Source: Gemmatimonadota bacterium
Lineage (GTDB): Bacteria > Gemmatimonadota > Gemmatimonadetes > Gemmatimonadales > Gemmatimonadaceae
Assembly (NCBI GenBank): GCA_016712265.1
Contig: JADJRJ010000028.1
Span: 1,550,001 to 1,614,000, forward strand
Direction of reading: 5' to 3'
Length of the DNA stretch: 64,000 nucleotides
The notes beneath the pieces were generated by a model. It searched no databases. It was not told where the DNA came from and saw only the letters and a program-made list of their open reading frames with translations. Shown one piece after another: positions 1-8,828 of the stretch (within the stretch, counting starts at the first letter, position 1; each line of letters starts with the position of its first letter). The position numbers were made by a program, and so were the translations under genes.

Positions 1-697
1 GCGCGTGGAGGAACTGCGCGCGGAGCGGTGCCGTCCACTGTCGCCCCGGGTTGTGGATGCGGAAGGAGACGTCCCCGAATTCCCGTGGGGCGAGGCGCGC
101 ATCACCGTCGCGGTCGCGAATGCTGTCGAGCGCGACCGTCACCGGGACGGCATCCCCGGGCACGTCCCGCCGGACCGCAGCCGTGCCCGGCGGCGAGGCG
201 CCCAGGGCGACGTGGGCGGCGGGATCATCGGTACTCGAGACCCGCAGGGTGGAGTCCGCGCGTCGCCACCCGTTTACCCGCTTCGATGCCAGGTCCACGC
301 GGATGGCATTGCGCCCGTACGCGAGGAGGAGCTGCCCGCGCTGCGGCGCCGGCGTGATCGCCCACGGGGTCCCGAGGAGCCGCGCCACGTCGCCCAGCGG
401 CATGCCTAACGTGATGACACTGTCGCGCGCGCGTTGCGACGGGCGCAGGGTCGTGCGCAGGGCCCGCGCGGGGTCATGCCAGCCGACGACCTGTCCCGTG
501 CCAGGATCGAAGGTCACCGAGGACGTACCCCACGACCAGCGTTCGATGCCCAGCGAGTAGAGCCGTTCGATCAGGGTGGGGTTTCCCTGGATCTGTCGCA
601 CGTGCTCGCGTGGATCGCCGAGGGTGAAGCGCACCGGGACCTGCGCCGCGAGCACCGCCGCCAGGCCAAGCAGGATCGAGGTCGCGCGCGCGACCAT
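1..697 (-). CDS. Secreted protein with two BamE/SmpA-like repeats (3' end off the window)
   Basis: This minus-strand frame is open from the left edge back to at least position 757, so the gene is partial and its C-terminus is missing. The ATG at 697 begins a good signal peptide (MVARATSILLGLAAVLAAQ); an ATG at 757 in the same frame would add a 20-residue proline-rich leader and is less likely. Two stretches look alike: FTLGDPREHVRQIQGNPT followed by WSWGTSSVTFD, and ITLGMPLGDVARLLGTPW followed by LLAYGRNAIRVD. The pattern (G-x-x-x-x-x-V-x-x-x-x-G-x-P, then an aromatic-G strand and a hydrophobic strand) resembles the SmpA/OmlA (BamE) fold. After about residue 190 there is an FRIHNPG stretch that may open an Ig-like domain. 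The role is unknown; an envelope location follows from the signal peptide. Confidence 0.6.
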   Translation of the reverse strand, partial: MVARATSILLGLAAVLAAQVPVRFTLGDPREHVRQIQGNPTLIERLYSLGIERWSWGTSSVTFDPGTGQVVGWHDPARALRTTLRPSQRARDSVITLGMPLGDVARLLGTPWAITPAPQRGQLLLAYGRNAIRVDLASKRVNGWRRADSTLRVSSTDDPAAHVALGASPPGTAAVRRDVPGDAVPVTVALDSIRDRDGDARLAPREFGDVSFRIHNPGRQWTAPLRAQFLHA

Positions 698-757
698 CCA
701 GCCTGTGAAGGCGGGGGATCCGGGGGCCGGGGTCGGGGCGAGGACGCGCGTCGGCAT

Positions 758-912
758 CACTGGAAGTGTCGGCGGGTCCCGCCCGACTCTGGACCCTGGA
801 GCCACCTGTCCCTCGCGTGCCACCCGTGCTGCCGTGCTTCGCCCGTGCTGTAACGAGCCGCAAGGTCGCAGTACGGGAAGCACGAGCAGCCCGCGCGGCA
901 CGAGGTTTCTAT
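758..912. other. Intergenic spacer with scattered CGTGC words
   Basis: This stretch lies between the start of the left-edge gene and the 87-bp tandem repeat. It holds scattered GTGCTGC, CGTGCTT and AGCACGAGCAGC words of the same kind as the repeats at 913-1067, 14283-14392 and 22424-22534, so it is probably older, diverged repeat material. I see no convincing gene or terminator in it. Confidence 0.4.
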
Positions 913-1067
913 CGTGCTCCCCGTGCTGCGCGGACTGCCCGTGCTTCGCGTGCTCCGCTGTGGCAGTTTCGCAGCTGTTCCCTTTCGCCTGACCTTCCTC
1001 GTGCTCCCCGTGCTGCGCGGACTGCCCGTGCTCCGCGTACTCTGCTGTGGCAGTTTCGCAGCTGTCC
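913..1067. repeat. Tandem pair of CGTGC-rich units, 87-bp period
   Basis: Two copies of a roughly 68-bp unit start at 913 and at 1000. Each begins CGTGCTCCCCGTGCTGCGCG, continues through GGACTGCCCGTGCT and ends CTGTGGCAGTTTCGCAGCTG, with only a few mismatches between copies. The second copy abuts the stop codon of the deacylase gene (1068). Read on the minus strand, the ends become AACTGCCACAGCG plus AGCACGGGCAG, which matches the starts of the repeats at 14283 and 22424, so this is one interspersed family. Confidence 0.75.
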
Positions 1068-2612
1068 CTATCGCCGGACCTCCCTCCGGATCGCCTTCCC
1101 CGGCAGCGCATCCCGCACCAGCTCCCCGTCCCGGATCACCGGCGTTCCGTTGACGATCACATGCCGCATCCCCTGCGCGCGCTGGTTCGGCTGCGTGTAG
1201 GTCGCCTTGTCGGTCACCGTCGCAAGGTCGAACACGACGAGGTCCGCATCCATCCCTACCTGGAGGCGTCCCTTCTTCCGCATTTGCGGCACGGACTCCT
1301 CGAGGACCTTGGCGGGCGTGAGCGACACTCGGCGGAGCCCCTCGCGCAGGTCGATCTTCTTGCGCTCGCGCACATAGTCGCGGAGGAACCGGGTGAAGGT
1401 TCCGGCGCTGCGCGGGTGCGCGAAGGCGTCGGCGGGGAGTGGCCAGACGTCTTCCGTGATGGTGCGCCCCTGCGACGTCCACGGCATGGCGTCCGACGCA
1501 ATGGCGCCGCCGGGGAACAGCACACTCTGGTCGAGGAAGGCCTGGTCCGCCGCGCTGGCCTCGGGGCGCATGAAGTGGATTACCACCCAGCTCCCCGGGG
1601 TGTTGGCCTGCGCGGCGGCAAGGGTGGAGTCATTGAACGGCTTGCCGCCCAACTCGAGGTCGCTCGCCTTGGCCCCGCCCATGCGCTCGCGCCAGTTGCC
1701 GCGGAAGATCTCGGCCCCCACGACCGTGGAGCCTGCTGCGTATGGGTAGGCCTCCGTGGTGACCTTCAGGCCACGCGCTTGCGCGCCACGGAGCAACTCG
1801 GCAATCGCCGGAATGTCGCGGGTGGAGTTGCTGTTGAGGTGCGAGATGTGCATGTGGGCGCCGGTGCCGGCGGCGACCGCGACCAGCTCCTCGAACGCCT
1901 CAAACGACGACGACGGTTCGATCACGCTGAGGAACCGCACGTGCGTGAAGGTCGGGACGTTGTACGCCTTGGCCAGGCGGCCCACGGCGAAGTACTCCTT
2001 GCGGCCGTGGCCCGGGGCGTAGCCCGAGAGGACGCCGATCCCAAGTGCCCCTTCCTTCAACCCCTGCTCTACGCGGGCGATGATGCGCGCCGTCTCGGCC
2101 GAATCGGCGACGCTGAACTGCCACCCGGTCTTCTTCTGCGCCTCCTGGAAGTACGAGATGGAACCGTCCGGCTCCATGTGTTCCTTCTCGGCGATGCGGC
2201 CAAAGACCCACGCCGCCGAAAAGCCGTAGTTGATGGGTCGTCCGAGACGCGCGGCTTCGTCGTAGGCCTTGCCGACCGGAAGGGTACCTGCCTCGAGTTC
2301 AAGCGCGGTGGTGACGCCGTCAAAGGCCTGCATGCGGGCCGCCGCGATCTGCTGGCCATGGGCATGCAGGTCAATGAACCCGGGCGCGACGACGTGGCCC
2401 TTGGCGTCCAGGGTCTGCGTGCCGCGGAGCGGGATCGCCGAAATGGCCGCGATGCGGCCGTCGCGGACGCCGACCCATCGCGTGGCGTCGAGCCCGGTTT
2501 CCGGATCGATGGCGCGCCCGTTGGCGATGACGAGGTCGTAGGGGCGTTGCTGCGCGGGCAGCGCCGAGCCGAGGGCGAGGGCGATAGCGCCGATGATCAG
2601 CGGTCGATGCAT
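1068..2612 (-). CDS. N-acyl-D-amino-acid deacylase family amidohydrolase, exported
   Basis: Member of the amidohydrolase superfamily, D-aminoacylase branch, which hydrolyses N-acyl-D-amino acids in a metal-dependent TIM barrel. Visible landmarks are the early beta-sandwich YDLVIANGRAIDPETG, the first metal motif GFIDLHAHG (H-x-H), the THVRF and HISHLN strands with further metal histidines, and a C-terminal beta-sandwich return (ADLVVFD). The ATG at 2612 begins a signal peptide (LIIGAIALALGSALPAQ) typical of exported members; an in-frame ATG at 2675 would put 21 polar residues in front and is disfavoured. Length about 514 residues fits the family. The gene stands alone between two repeat tracts. 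The exact substrate cannot be told from sequence; D-aminoacylase and dipeptidase-like activities both occur in this branch. Confidence 0.85.
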   Translation of the reverse strand: MHRPLIIGAIALALGSALPAQQRPYDLVIANGRAIDPETGLDATRWVGVRDGRIAAISAIPLRGTQTLDAKGHVVAPGFIDLHAHGQQIAAARMQAFDGVTTALELEAGTLPVGKAYDEAARLGRPINYGFSAAWVFGRIAEKEHMEPDGSISYFQEAQKKTGWQFSVADSAETARIIARVEQGLKEGALGIGVLSGYAPGHGRKEYFAVGRLAKAYNVPTFTHVRFLSVIEPSSSFEAFEELVAVAAGTGAHMHISHLNSNSTRDIPAIAELLRGAQARGLKVTTEAYPYAAGSTVVGAEIFRGNWRERMGGAKASDLELGGKPFNDSTLAAAQANTPGSWVVIHFMRPEASAADQAFLDQSVLFPGGAIASDAMPWTSQGRTITEDVWPLPADAFAHPRSAGTFTRFLRDYVRERKKIDLREGLRRVSLTPAKVLEESVPQMRKKGRLQVGMDADLVVFDLATVTDKATYTQPNQRAQGMRHVIVNGTPVIRDGELVRDALPGKAIRREVRR

Positions 2613-2734
2613 GTGCCTGGGGTGATCTGTGGGATTGCGTGGGATGCCAGACGACATAGGGCCCCGGATCGGCACTTGCTGTCGCTCGCTTGTCTATCGA
2701 AGGTCTTGCGCCGAGCACGACTGATGGCAACCCT

Positions 2735-2824
2735 CGTGCCGCTCGTGCCGCTCGTGCCGCTCGTGCCGCTCGTGCCGCTCGTGCCGCTCGTGCCGCTCGT
2801 GCCGCTCGTGCCGCTCGTGCCGCT
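2735..2824. repeat. Minisatellite: ten perfect copies of the 9-mer CGTGCCGCT
   Basis: The 9-bp unit CGTGCCGCT is repeated ten times without a mismatch, followed by a decayed copy (CGTACTACT). It lies in the spacer between the deacylase start and the PPK2 stop, so it is probably not translated. The unit is the same word found inside the interspersed repeat at 22424-22534, which suggests the array expanded from a copy of that element. Such arrays change copy number by slippage. Confidence 0.95.
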
Positions 2825-2852
2825 CGTACTACTGGTCTCCTGGTGCCGCCGC

Positions 2853-3668
2853 CTACTTCCTCAACCGATCGGCCAGGGCCAGGACTTCCTTCGGCGCGCG
2901 GGGATACGCGAGGTCCATGTCCTGCAGCGTCTCGTTGATCACGCGGGTGACCATGTAGTTCCGGGCGGTGGCGTTGTCGCCCGGGACCACGTACCACGGC
3001 GCCCATGGGGTGCTGCATTTCCGCAGGGCGTCCCGGTAGGCGGCCGTGTAGTCGTTCCACAAGGCGCGGTCGTCGAGGTCGCCGGCGCGGAACTTCCAGT
3101 TCTTCTTTGGGTCGGTGAGCCGCTCGAGGAACTGCTCGCGCTGCTCGTCCTTCGACATGTGCAGGCAGAACTTGAGGATCGTGACGCCGTTCTCGGCGAG
3201 GTGTTTCTCGAACGCATTGATCTGGTCGTAGCGCTTCTTCCACACGGTGGGAGGGACGAGTCCCTTGACGCGGACCACCAATACGTCTTCATAGTGCGAC
3301 CGGTTGAAGATGCCGATCATGCCCTTGGCCGGCACGGCCTGGTGGACGCGCCACAGAAAGTCGTGGGAGAGTTCCTGCGCGGTCGGCGCCTTGAACGCGG
3401 TGATGTGACATCCCTGCGGGTTGCAGGCGCCGAACACAATGCGGATCGTGCCGTCCTTGCCGGCGGCGTCGCGGCCCTGAAGCACGACCAGGAGTGCGCG
3501 CCGTCCATCGGCGTAGAAGAGGGCCTGCAGCTTTGTCAGCTTGTCAAGCTCCGTGGCGAGTGCCTCCTTGAGCGCATCACCGCGCGGGAGGGAGGTGGGC
3601 GGTTTCGCGTCCCGATCGGTCAGGGAGGGAGGCCGACGTGGGGAAACGGGATTGAGCAGGTGTGCCAT
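2853..3668 (-). CDS. ppk2: Polyphosphate kinase 2 family protein, class III type
   Basis: PPK2 enzymes transfer phosphate between polyphosphate and nucleotides. The protein shows the P-loop GRDAAGKDG (about residue 65), the lid and second-aspartate region NRSHYEDVLVVRV, KFCLHMSKDEQ and the terminal WYVVPGDN block, in the order of class III PPK2s, which can phosphorylate AMP and ADP. The ATG at 3668 gives about 271 residues, normal for the family; an upstream in-frame ATG at 3734 would add unrelated proline and arginine-rich sequence and overlap the divergent neighbour. Cytoplasmic. The gene is divergent from the DUF2490 gene at 3803, and the space between them must hold both promoters. Confidence 0.93.
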   Translation of the reverse strand: MAHLLNPVSPRRPPSLTDRDAKPPTSLPRGDALKEALATELDKLTKLQALFYADGRRALLVVLQGRDAAGKDGTIRIVFGACNPQGCHITAFKAPTAQELSHDFLWRVHQAVPAKGMIGIFNRSHYEDVLVVRVKGLVPPTVWKKRYDQINAFEKHLAENGVTILKFCLHMSKDEQREQFLERLTDPKKNWKFRAGDLDDRALWNDYTAAYRDALRKCSTPWAPWYVVPGDNATARNYMVTRVINETLQDMDLAYPRAPKEVLALADRLRK

Positions 3669-3802
3669 GGATGCGTGTTGACGAGGGTGCAGGAGCCTGT
3701 GGCCTGTGCGCTCGAATGGCAAGCGGCGCGGCACCGCGCGATGGCCTTGATCCGGGTGGTGCGGTGGTTAGGCTCCCACGCGCCCCCCTCACCACGTCCC
3801 CC

Positions 3803-4543
3803 GTGCGACTTCGCGTTCTCGCTCTCTCGCTATTCCTGAGTTCTCCGGCCCTTGCCCAGCGGGAGACGTACACCAACGTCAATGGCTGGCTGGCATGGTT
3901 CAACGACATCGAGCTGTCCAGCAAGTGGTTCATCGACTCGGACATCCAGGTGCGCCGCAGCGGGCCCTATGACGAGGTGTCGCAGTATCTGTGGCGTGCC
4001 TCCCTCCGCCGGAACCTGACGCCCAATGTGCGCGTGGCGATCGGGTATGCCGGGAGCGATACCCATCCGTACGGCGACCTGCCGATCGCGCTTCGCACGC
4101 CGGAGCATCGCGCCTTTGAGCAGCTGCAGCTGGCGCATGCGACGGGGCGCACGCAGTGGTCACACCGCTATCGCCTGGAGCAGCGCTGGGGGGGGCGGAT
4201 GGCCCTGGAGGGTGGGGAGCCGCAGGTGCAGAACTGGGTGCGCACCAACCGGATGCGCTACTTCGTCCGTGCGACGGTGCCGCTTCAGGGCCCCACGCTG
4301 GACGCCAACGAGTGGTTCGTCACCTTTGGGGACGAGCTCTTCATGAACTGGGGCGCCAACATCCAGCAAAACGTCTTTGACCAGAATCGGTTGATGGCCA
4401 GCGTGGGTCGGCGACTGGGCAGCGGCCTGCGACTGGAGGTCGGCTACATGGATCACCTCATCGAGCGACCGAACGGCCGCCAGTATGAGCGCAACCACAC
4501 CCTGATGACCACCCTGACCACGAGCGTCGGGCGTCGGCGGTAG
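3803..4543 (+). CDS. DUF2490 family outer-membrane beta-barrel protein
   Basis: A GTG at 3803 starts a short signal peptide (RLRVLALSLFLSSPALAQ) directly before the mature sequence. The body alternates polar and aromatic residues in amphipathic strands (NVNGWLAWFNDIELSSKW, WSHRYRLEQRW, NRMRYFVRATVPL, GLRLEVGYMDHL), as in DUF2490 proteins, which are predicted outer-membrane barrels of unknown function. Earlier in-frame starts exist (for example 3716) but would put some 29 non-hydrophobic residues before the signal peptide. Length about 246 residues is usual. It converges on the NhaR-type regulator with a 15-bp gap. Confidence 0.8.
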   Translation: MRLRVLALSLFLSSPALAQRETYTNVNGWLAWFNDIELSSKWFIDSDIQVRRSGPYDEVSQYLWRASLRRNLTPNVRVAIGYAGSDTHPYGDLPIALRTPEHRAFEQLQLAHATGRTQWSHRYRLEQRWGGRMALEGGEPQVQNWVRTNRMRYFVRATVPLQGPTLDANEWFVTFGDELFMNWGANIQQNVFDQNRLMASVGRRLGSGLRLEVGYMDHLIERPNGRQYERNHTLMTTLTTSVGRRR

Positions 4544-4558
4544 CCGATCGCCGAGAGA

Positions 4559-5458
4559 CTAGTCGCCGAGTGCCTCTTCGGCGCGCGAGGTGATGTCGCG
4601 GACGATCGGGTGGGTGATCTTGCGCTCCACGGAGATGGCGTAGAACCGCTCGCGTACCGCCTCGATGCGCCCGACCGCCTTCACCGCATACCGCTTGACG
4701 AGGTCGTCCTCCACTGCGGTGGGGGCGGGGAAGAGTCCCACACCGCCCTGCCCAAACATCTTGAGCAGGGCCGAGTCCTCGATTTCCCCGATCACCATCG
4801 GCCGAATGCCGTTGCTGTCAAACCAGGAGAGCAAGGACCGGGACAGCTGCGACGTCGCCATGGGCATGAGCATCGGTGCCCCGTGCAGCGAGTGCGGGAA
4901 GTTCTTCCGGTAAGTGGTTACCAGGGCGGGGCTGCCGTAGATGCTGACGTCCGTCTCACCGAGGACGTGATTGAACGCCTTGATGCGCGTCGTGCCGCCA
5001 ATCGGCGCATCCGAGATCACCAGGTCGACGCTGTGCATCGATAGGTCGGCGAGGAGTCGTTCGAGGCCATCTTCCCGCACCGTCAGCCGGACCGCGTCCG
5101 GTCCGTGCAGGGTGGGCTCCAACAACTTGTAGACGATCGTCTTCGGCACCTGGTCGGCGACCCCAACCACCAGCCGCTGGGGCTGTCCGCTGATCTTGCC
5201 GGCGAGGGTTTCCTGCATCTCGCGGCCCAGCACGAAGATCTCATCGGCATATCGATAGACGAGGCGGCCGATGTCGGTCAGCACCAGGTTGCGGCCGCGC
5301 TTCATGAACAACTTCTCGCCCAGGGAGCGCTCCAGCATACGGATCTGCGCGCTGACCGCAGGCTGGGTCAGGTTGAGTTCCACGCACGCCTTGGTGACGC
5401 TCCCCGTGCGAGCGACCGTCCAGAAGTAGAGGAGGTGGTGGTAATTGAGCCAAGGCAT
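4559..5458 (-). CDS. nhaR: LysR-family transcriptional regulator, NhaR type
   Basis: LysR-type activators bind DNA through an N-terminal winged helix and sense a small ligand with a C-terminal periplasmic-binding-like domain. The opening LNYHHLLYFWTVARTGS and the recognition helix LTQPAVSAQIRMLERSLG are close to NhaR, the sodium-responsive activator of the NhaA antiporter. The length of 299 residues matches. No antiporter gene lies nearby, so the sodium link is inference from family resemblance only. It is the last gene of the minus-strand run, 116 bp after the Sua5 gene. Confidence 0.88.
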   Translation of the reverse strand: MPWLNYHHLLYFWTVARTGSVTKACVELNLTQPAVSAQIRMLERSLGEKLFMKRGRNLVLTDIGRLVYRYADEIFVLGREMQETLAGKISGQPQRLVVGVADQVPKTIVYKLLEPTLHGPDAVRLTVREDGLERLLADLSMHSVDLVISDAPIGGTTRIKAFNHVLGETDVSIYGSPALVTTYRKNFPHSLHGAPMLMPMATSQLSRSLLSWFDSNGIRPMVIGEIEDSALLKMFGQGGVGLFPAPTAVEDDLVKRYAVKAVGRIEAVRERFYAISVERKITHPIVRDITSRAEEALGD

Positions 5459-5574
5459 ATGGGTGCCAGAACGGATGTCAGGTAGATGTCAGCTTGGGGA
5501 AGGATATCACTGGCCCAAGTGGGCGCAACGGCCGTCCGCGCCAGCCGCTTGCCGCCGCCTTTGCCCGCGGTGCG

Positions 5575-6576
5575 TCAGGTCTCGGTCGCACGGTGCACAC
5601 GGTCGCGTACCCCCTCCCAGGCGTCATCGTCAGGAAGCGCTTCGATCCAGGCGGTGGTCACTCCGCCGGCATCCAGGTCGTGCAGGGCCTCGTATAACCG
5701 TGCGGCGTACCCGGCCGAGTCCAGGGGCATCCGGATGATGTGGGGGCCGATGACCTCCTGGGAACGCGTCAGGATGGCGACCCGCTCGCCGGCGGTCGTC
5801 GACGCGTCGGCTCGTGCGCGCACGGCGTCGAGGTCCCGAGCGGCAAAGAGGACAAGGCGCGCACGGGGGGCATAGTGTCGATCCATCATGCCGGGGGCCG
5901 GTCGTACGGCATCCGGCGCAAGCGCCGTGGCGGGCGCGGCCAACCGTCCGGTGAGCGGCTCGAGTTGGTCGCGTGTCACCGCACCGGGGCGGAGCAGCAT
6001 CGGCGGAGACACGGTGAGGTCGATGACGGTCGACTCGATCCCCACGGCGGTTGGGCCGGCATCGATGACGAGCGGGATCCGGCCCCCCAATCCAGACAAC
6101 ACATGGGCTGCTGTTGTGGGGGAGACCTCCATGAACCGATTCGCGCTCGGTGCGGCGACGGGCACTCCAGCTGCGCGGATGATCGCACGCGCGACGGGAT
6201 GTGACGGCATGCGAATCCCCACCGTGTCGCGGCCCCCCGTGACGGCGTCCGGCACCGCTGGGCTCCGCGGTAGGACGATGGTCAAGGGCCCCGGCCAGAA
6301 GTGTGCGGCCAACGTTCGTGCCAGTGCCGGGACGTTCCGTGCGACCACGTCGAGCGCTCCGGCGTCGGCGATGTGTACGATCAGCGGGTTCCAGGAGGGG
6401 CGCCCCTTGGCGGCAAAAATCTTCTCGACGGCCGCCGTGTCGGTGGCATTTGCGGCGAGGCCGTACACCGTCTCGGTTGGGATTGCCACCACGTCGCCTG
6501 CCCGGAGGACGGCCGCCGCCTCCGCGACGACGGCGGGGTCGGGGACCGTTGGTGAAGTGCTGAGGACGCGGGTCAC
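5575..6576 (-). CDS. L-threonylcarbamoyladenylate synthase (Sua5/TsaC with C-terminal Sua5 domain)
   Basis: Makes threonylcarbamoyl-AMP from threonine, bicarbonate and ATP, the first step of t6A37 tRNA modification. The YrdC core is clear: AIPTETVYGLAANA, KGRPSWNPLIVHI (the K-R-P-x-x-N-P-L motif), FWPGPLTIVLP, GIRMPSHP, PVAAPSANR and VIDAGPTAVGIESTVID. After a PAPGMMDRHYAPRARL linker comes the smaller Sua5 domain. The chosen GTG at 6576 overlaps the stop codon of the S9 peptidase gene (GTGA), implying translational coupling. A longer in-frame start at 6702 would read backwards through the peptidase 3' end and is rejected. About 333 residues, cytoplasmic. Confidence 0.93.
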   Translation of the reverse strand: MTRVLSTSPTVPDPAVVAEAAAVLRAGDVVAIPTETVYGLAANATDTAAVEKIFAAKGRPSWNPLIVHIADAGALDVVARNVPALARTLAAHFWPGPLTIVLPRSPAVPDAVTGGRDTVGIRMPSHPVARAIIRAAGVPVAAPSANRFMEVSPTTAAHVLSGLGGRIPLVIDAGPTAVGIESTVIDLTVSPPMLLRPGAVTRDQLEPLTGRLAAPATALAPDAVRPAPGMMDRHYAPRARLVLFAARDLDAVRARADASTTAGERVAILTRSQEVIGPHIIRMPLDSAGYAARLYEALHDLDAGGVTTAWIEALPDDDAWEGVRDRVHRATET

Positions 6577-8702
6577 CGGGTGCCGCTGGTGGCCGCCCAC
6601 GCGAACGCCCACAGGTCGGCATACTCGGCGATCTGGCGATCGGTCGGGCGGTACCCGTGGGAGCCGTCGCGCTCCGTGCGGAGCAGGATGGGTTTCTCGC
6701 ATCCCTGGGCGGCCTGCAGGGCTGCTGCGAATTTATAGGAATGGCTGGGGACCACCCGGTCGTCATGGTCCGCCGTGGTCACCATGGTGGCCGGGTAGCA
6801 GGTTCCGGCGACGACGCGGTGGAGTGGGGAATAAGCGTGCAGCCAGCGGAAGGCCTCGGGGTCGTCCGCGGAGCCGTACTCGTTGGCCCAGGCGGCGCCA
6901 CCCGTGAAGCGGTGATATCGGAGCATGTCGAGGACCCCGACCTGGGGGAGTGCGGCGGCGAACAGCTCCGGCCGCTGGGTCATGACGGCCCCCACCAGCA
7001 GCCCGCCGTTGGAGCCGCCCATGATCGCCAGGTGCGCCGGGGAGGTCCAGCGATCCGCCACCACCTGCTCGGCCGCCGCGATGAAATCCTCAAAGACGCG
7101 TTGCTTGTTCGCGCGCGTGCCCGCCTGGTGCCAGGCTTCGCCGTATTCGCTCCCGCCGCGCAGGTTGGCCGTCACCCATACCCCCCCGCGGTCGAGCCAG
7201 GCCGCGGCCGCGGCGCTCCAGGTGGGGGGCACGGCGATGCCGAATCCGCCATAGGCATAGAGGACCGTGGGCGCCGTGCCATCACGCGGGAGGTCGCGAC
7301 GCGAGGTGACAAACAACGGGACACGGGTGCCGTCCGCGGACGTCGCAAAGATCCGCTGCGTCTGGTACCGCGCGGCGTCCAGTCGGGTGGTCGCCACGTG
7401 GAAGGTCACGCTCTTCCGCGCGCGGGCATCATACCGAAAGACGTTCGTCGGGATGAGTGGGGCGCTGAACGCGTAGTAGAACGATGCCGTCTGGCGTGAC
7501 GCCGACAGGGCGGTCACCGTACCTAACGATGGCAGTGGCACGGTCCCGGTGCGCTGGCCGTCTCGCGCGTGTAGCGCGAGCTCCGACGCCACGTCCACGA
7601 GCCGGTTCACGACAAAGCCCGTGGAGGTCATGGCGATCTCGCCCAGCGCATGCGGCCCCTCGGGGATGACCGTGCGCCAGGCATCGCGCTGCGGCCGGTC
7701 GAGATCGATGGCGATGAGTCGGCGTCGCGGGGCGCCGAGATCGGTCCGGACATACAACGTGCGACCGACGTTGCCAATGACCGTGTATTCGCCATCGTCG
7801 ACGTCCACCAGGACTTGCGGCGTGCGCATCACCTGTGGACGCAGCGAGTCGACGAGGTCGACCACCGCGAGTCGGTTGCGCGTGTCCGCCCCGGCCGTGG
7901 AATAAATGAACAGATAGCGGCCGTCCTCACTGGTCGAGGCGTGCACGAACCACTGCGGTTGCGTTGGTCGCTCGAACACCAGGACATCCTCGTCCTGCGA
8001 GGTGCCGATGCGGTGGTAATACAGCCGATGGTGTTCCAGCGCGTCCGACAGACGCGTGGAGGAGTCGCGTGCGGGGAACCTGGAGTAGAAGAACCCACGG
8101 CCATCGCGGGTCCACGACAGGTTGCTGAAGCGCACCCAGCGCAGGGTGTCGGGAAGATCGACCCCATCGCGCACGCGCCGAACGTGAACGTCCTCCCAAT
8201 CCGCCCCGCCCACCGCGAGCCCGTACGCCACGTGCCGGGCATCCGGGGACGGCGAAAACTGCGCGAGCGCGACGGAGCCGTCGGGGGAGATCGTCGCCGG
8301 GTCGATGACGACCCTCGGCGGCGTGTCCGGTGACGACTGCGCCACGACCTCCGCCTGCCGCTGCAACCCCGAGTTGCGCTGGTAGAACAACACCCCGTTG
8401 CGCAGGCGCTCGGGAACGCTGACCCGAGGCGAGTTCCAAAGCGATGTCAGCCGCTGCGACCACTCCTCACGCGGCGTGCGGGCCAGCCACGCGGCGGTGA
8501 CGGCGTTCTGGGCATCGACCCACGCGCCAGCTTCCGCGCTCCCGAGCTCCTCGAGCCAGCGATACGGGTCTGCGATCCGAACGCCGTGCAGATCGTCGGC
8601 GACGGCCACGGTCCGCGTTGGCGGGTAGGCAGGGCGTTGGGCGCTCATGGAGGACGCGAAAGAAAACAGGGCCGCGGCCATCGCGCACCGGAACACACGC
8701 AC
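6573..8702 (-). CDS. Prolyl oligopeptidase, S9A family, exported
   Basis: A serine peptidase that cleaves short proline-containing peptides, with an N-terminal seven-bladed propeller and a C-terminal alpha/beta-hydrolase domain. The propeller start is PYRWLEEL; the hydrolase part shows YAYGGFG, NLRGGSEYGEAWH, the nucleophile elbow GGSNGGL, the aspartate region TADHDDRVVPSHS and the terminal histidine in SHGY. A GTG at 8702 gives the signal peptide RVFRCAMAAALFSFASSMSA; ATG 8681 is an alternative within it and ATG 8780 is too far upstream. About 709 residues, a full-length S9A enzyme with export signal. Its stop overlaps the start of the Sua5 gene. It diverges from the thioredoxin-like gene. 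Confidence 0.92.
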   Translation of the reverse strand: MRVFRCAMAAALFSFASSMSAQRPAYPPTRTVAVADDLHGVRIADPYRWLEELGSAEAGAWVDAQNAVTAAWLARTPREEWSQRLTSLWNSPRVSVPERLRNGVLFYQRNSGLQRQAEVVAQSSPDTPPRVVIDPATISPDGSVALAQFSPSPDARHVAYGLAVGGADWEDVHVRRVRDGVDLPDTLRWVRFSNLSWTRDGRGFFYSRFPARDSSTRLSDALEHHRLYYHRIGTSQDEDVLVFERPTQPQWFVHASTSEDGRYLFIYSTAGADTRNRLAVVDLVDSLRPQVMRTPQVLVDVDDGEYTVIGNVGRTLYVRTDLGAPRRRLIAIDLDRPQRDAWRTVIPEGPHALGEIAMTSTGFVVNRLVDVASELALHARDGQRTGTVPLPSLGTVTALSASRQTASFYYAFSAPLIPTNVFRYDARARKSVTFHVATTRLDAARYQTQRIFATSADGTRVPLFVTSRRDLPRDGTAPTVLYAYGGFGIAVPPTWSAAAAAWLDRGGVWVTANLRGGSEYGEAWHQAGTRANKQRVFEDFIAAAEQVVADRWTSPAHLAIMGGSNGGLLVGAVMTQRPELFAAALPQVGVLDMLRYHRFTGGAAWANEYGSADDPEAFRWLHAYSPLHRVVAGTCYPATMVTTADHDDRVVPSHSYKFAAALQAAQGCEKPILLRTERDGSHGYRPTDRQIAEYADLWAFAWAATSGTR

Positions 8703-8828
8703 TGGATCCTGCCTCTGCCGCACCGGGAACACTCCGTCAACCTGAATCCGAACCTTAAGCGTCCGCATGAGACCGGGCAAATCTCCTCGGAACCTCTGGC
8801 GGGCTCGTCCGGTTCATTCCGTGTGACC

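Noticed and set aside
2735..2824. CRISPR array
   Set aside because: The tract is a 9-bp tandem repeat without spacers.
1047..3839. A 930-codon open frame on the plus strand across the repeats and two genes
   Set aside because: It lies antisense to the deacylase and PPK2 genes, which have clear motifs; its length comes from high G+C and from the 9-bp repeat, which is in frame as Val-Pro-Leu.
6577..6702. N-terminal extension of the Sua5 protein
   Set aside because: It would be encoded inside the 3' end of the S9 peptidase gene in another frame and is arginine and proline-rich; the GTGA overlap at 6576 is the better start.
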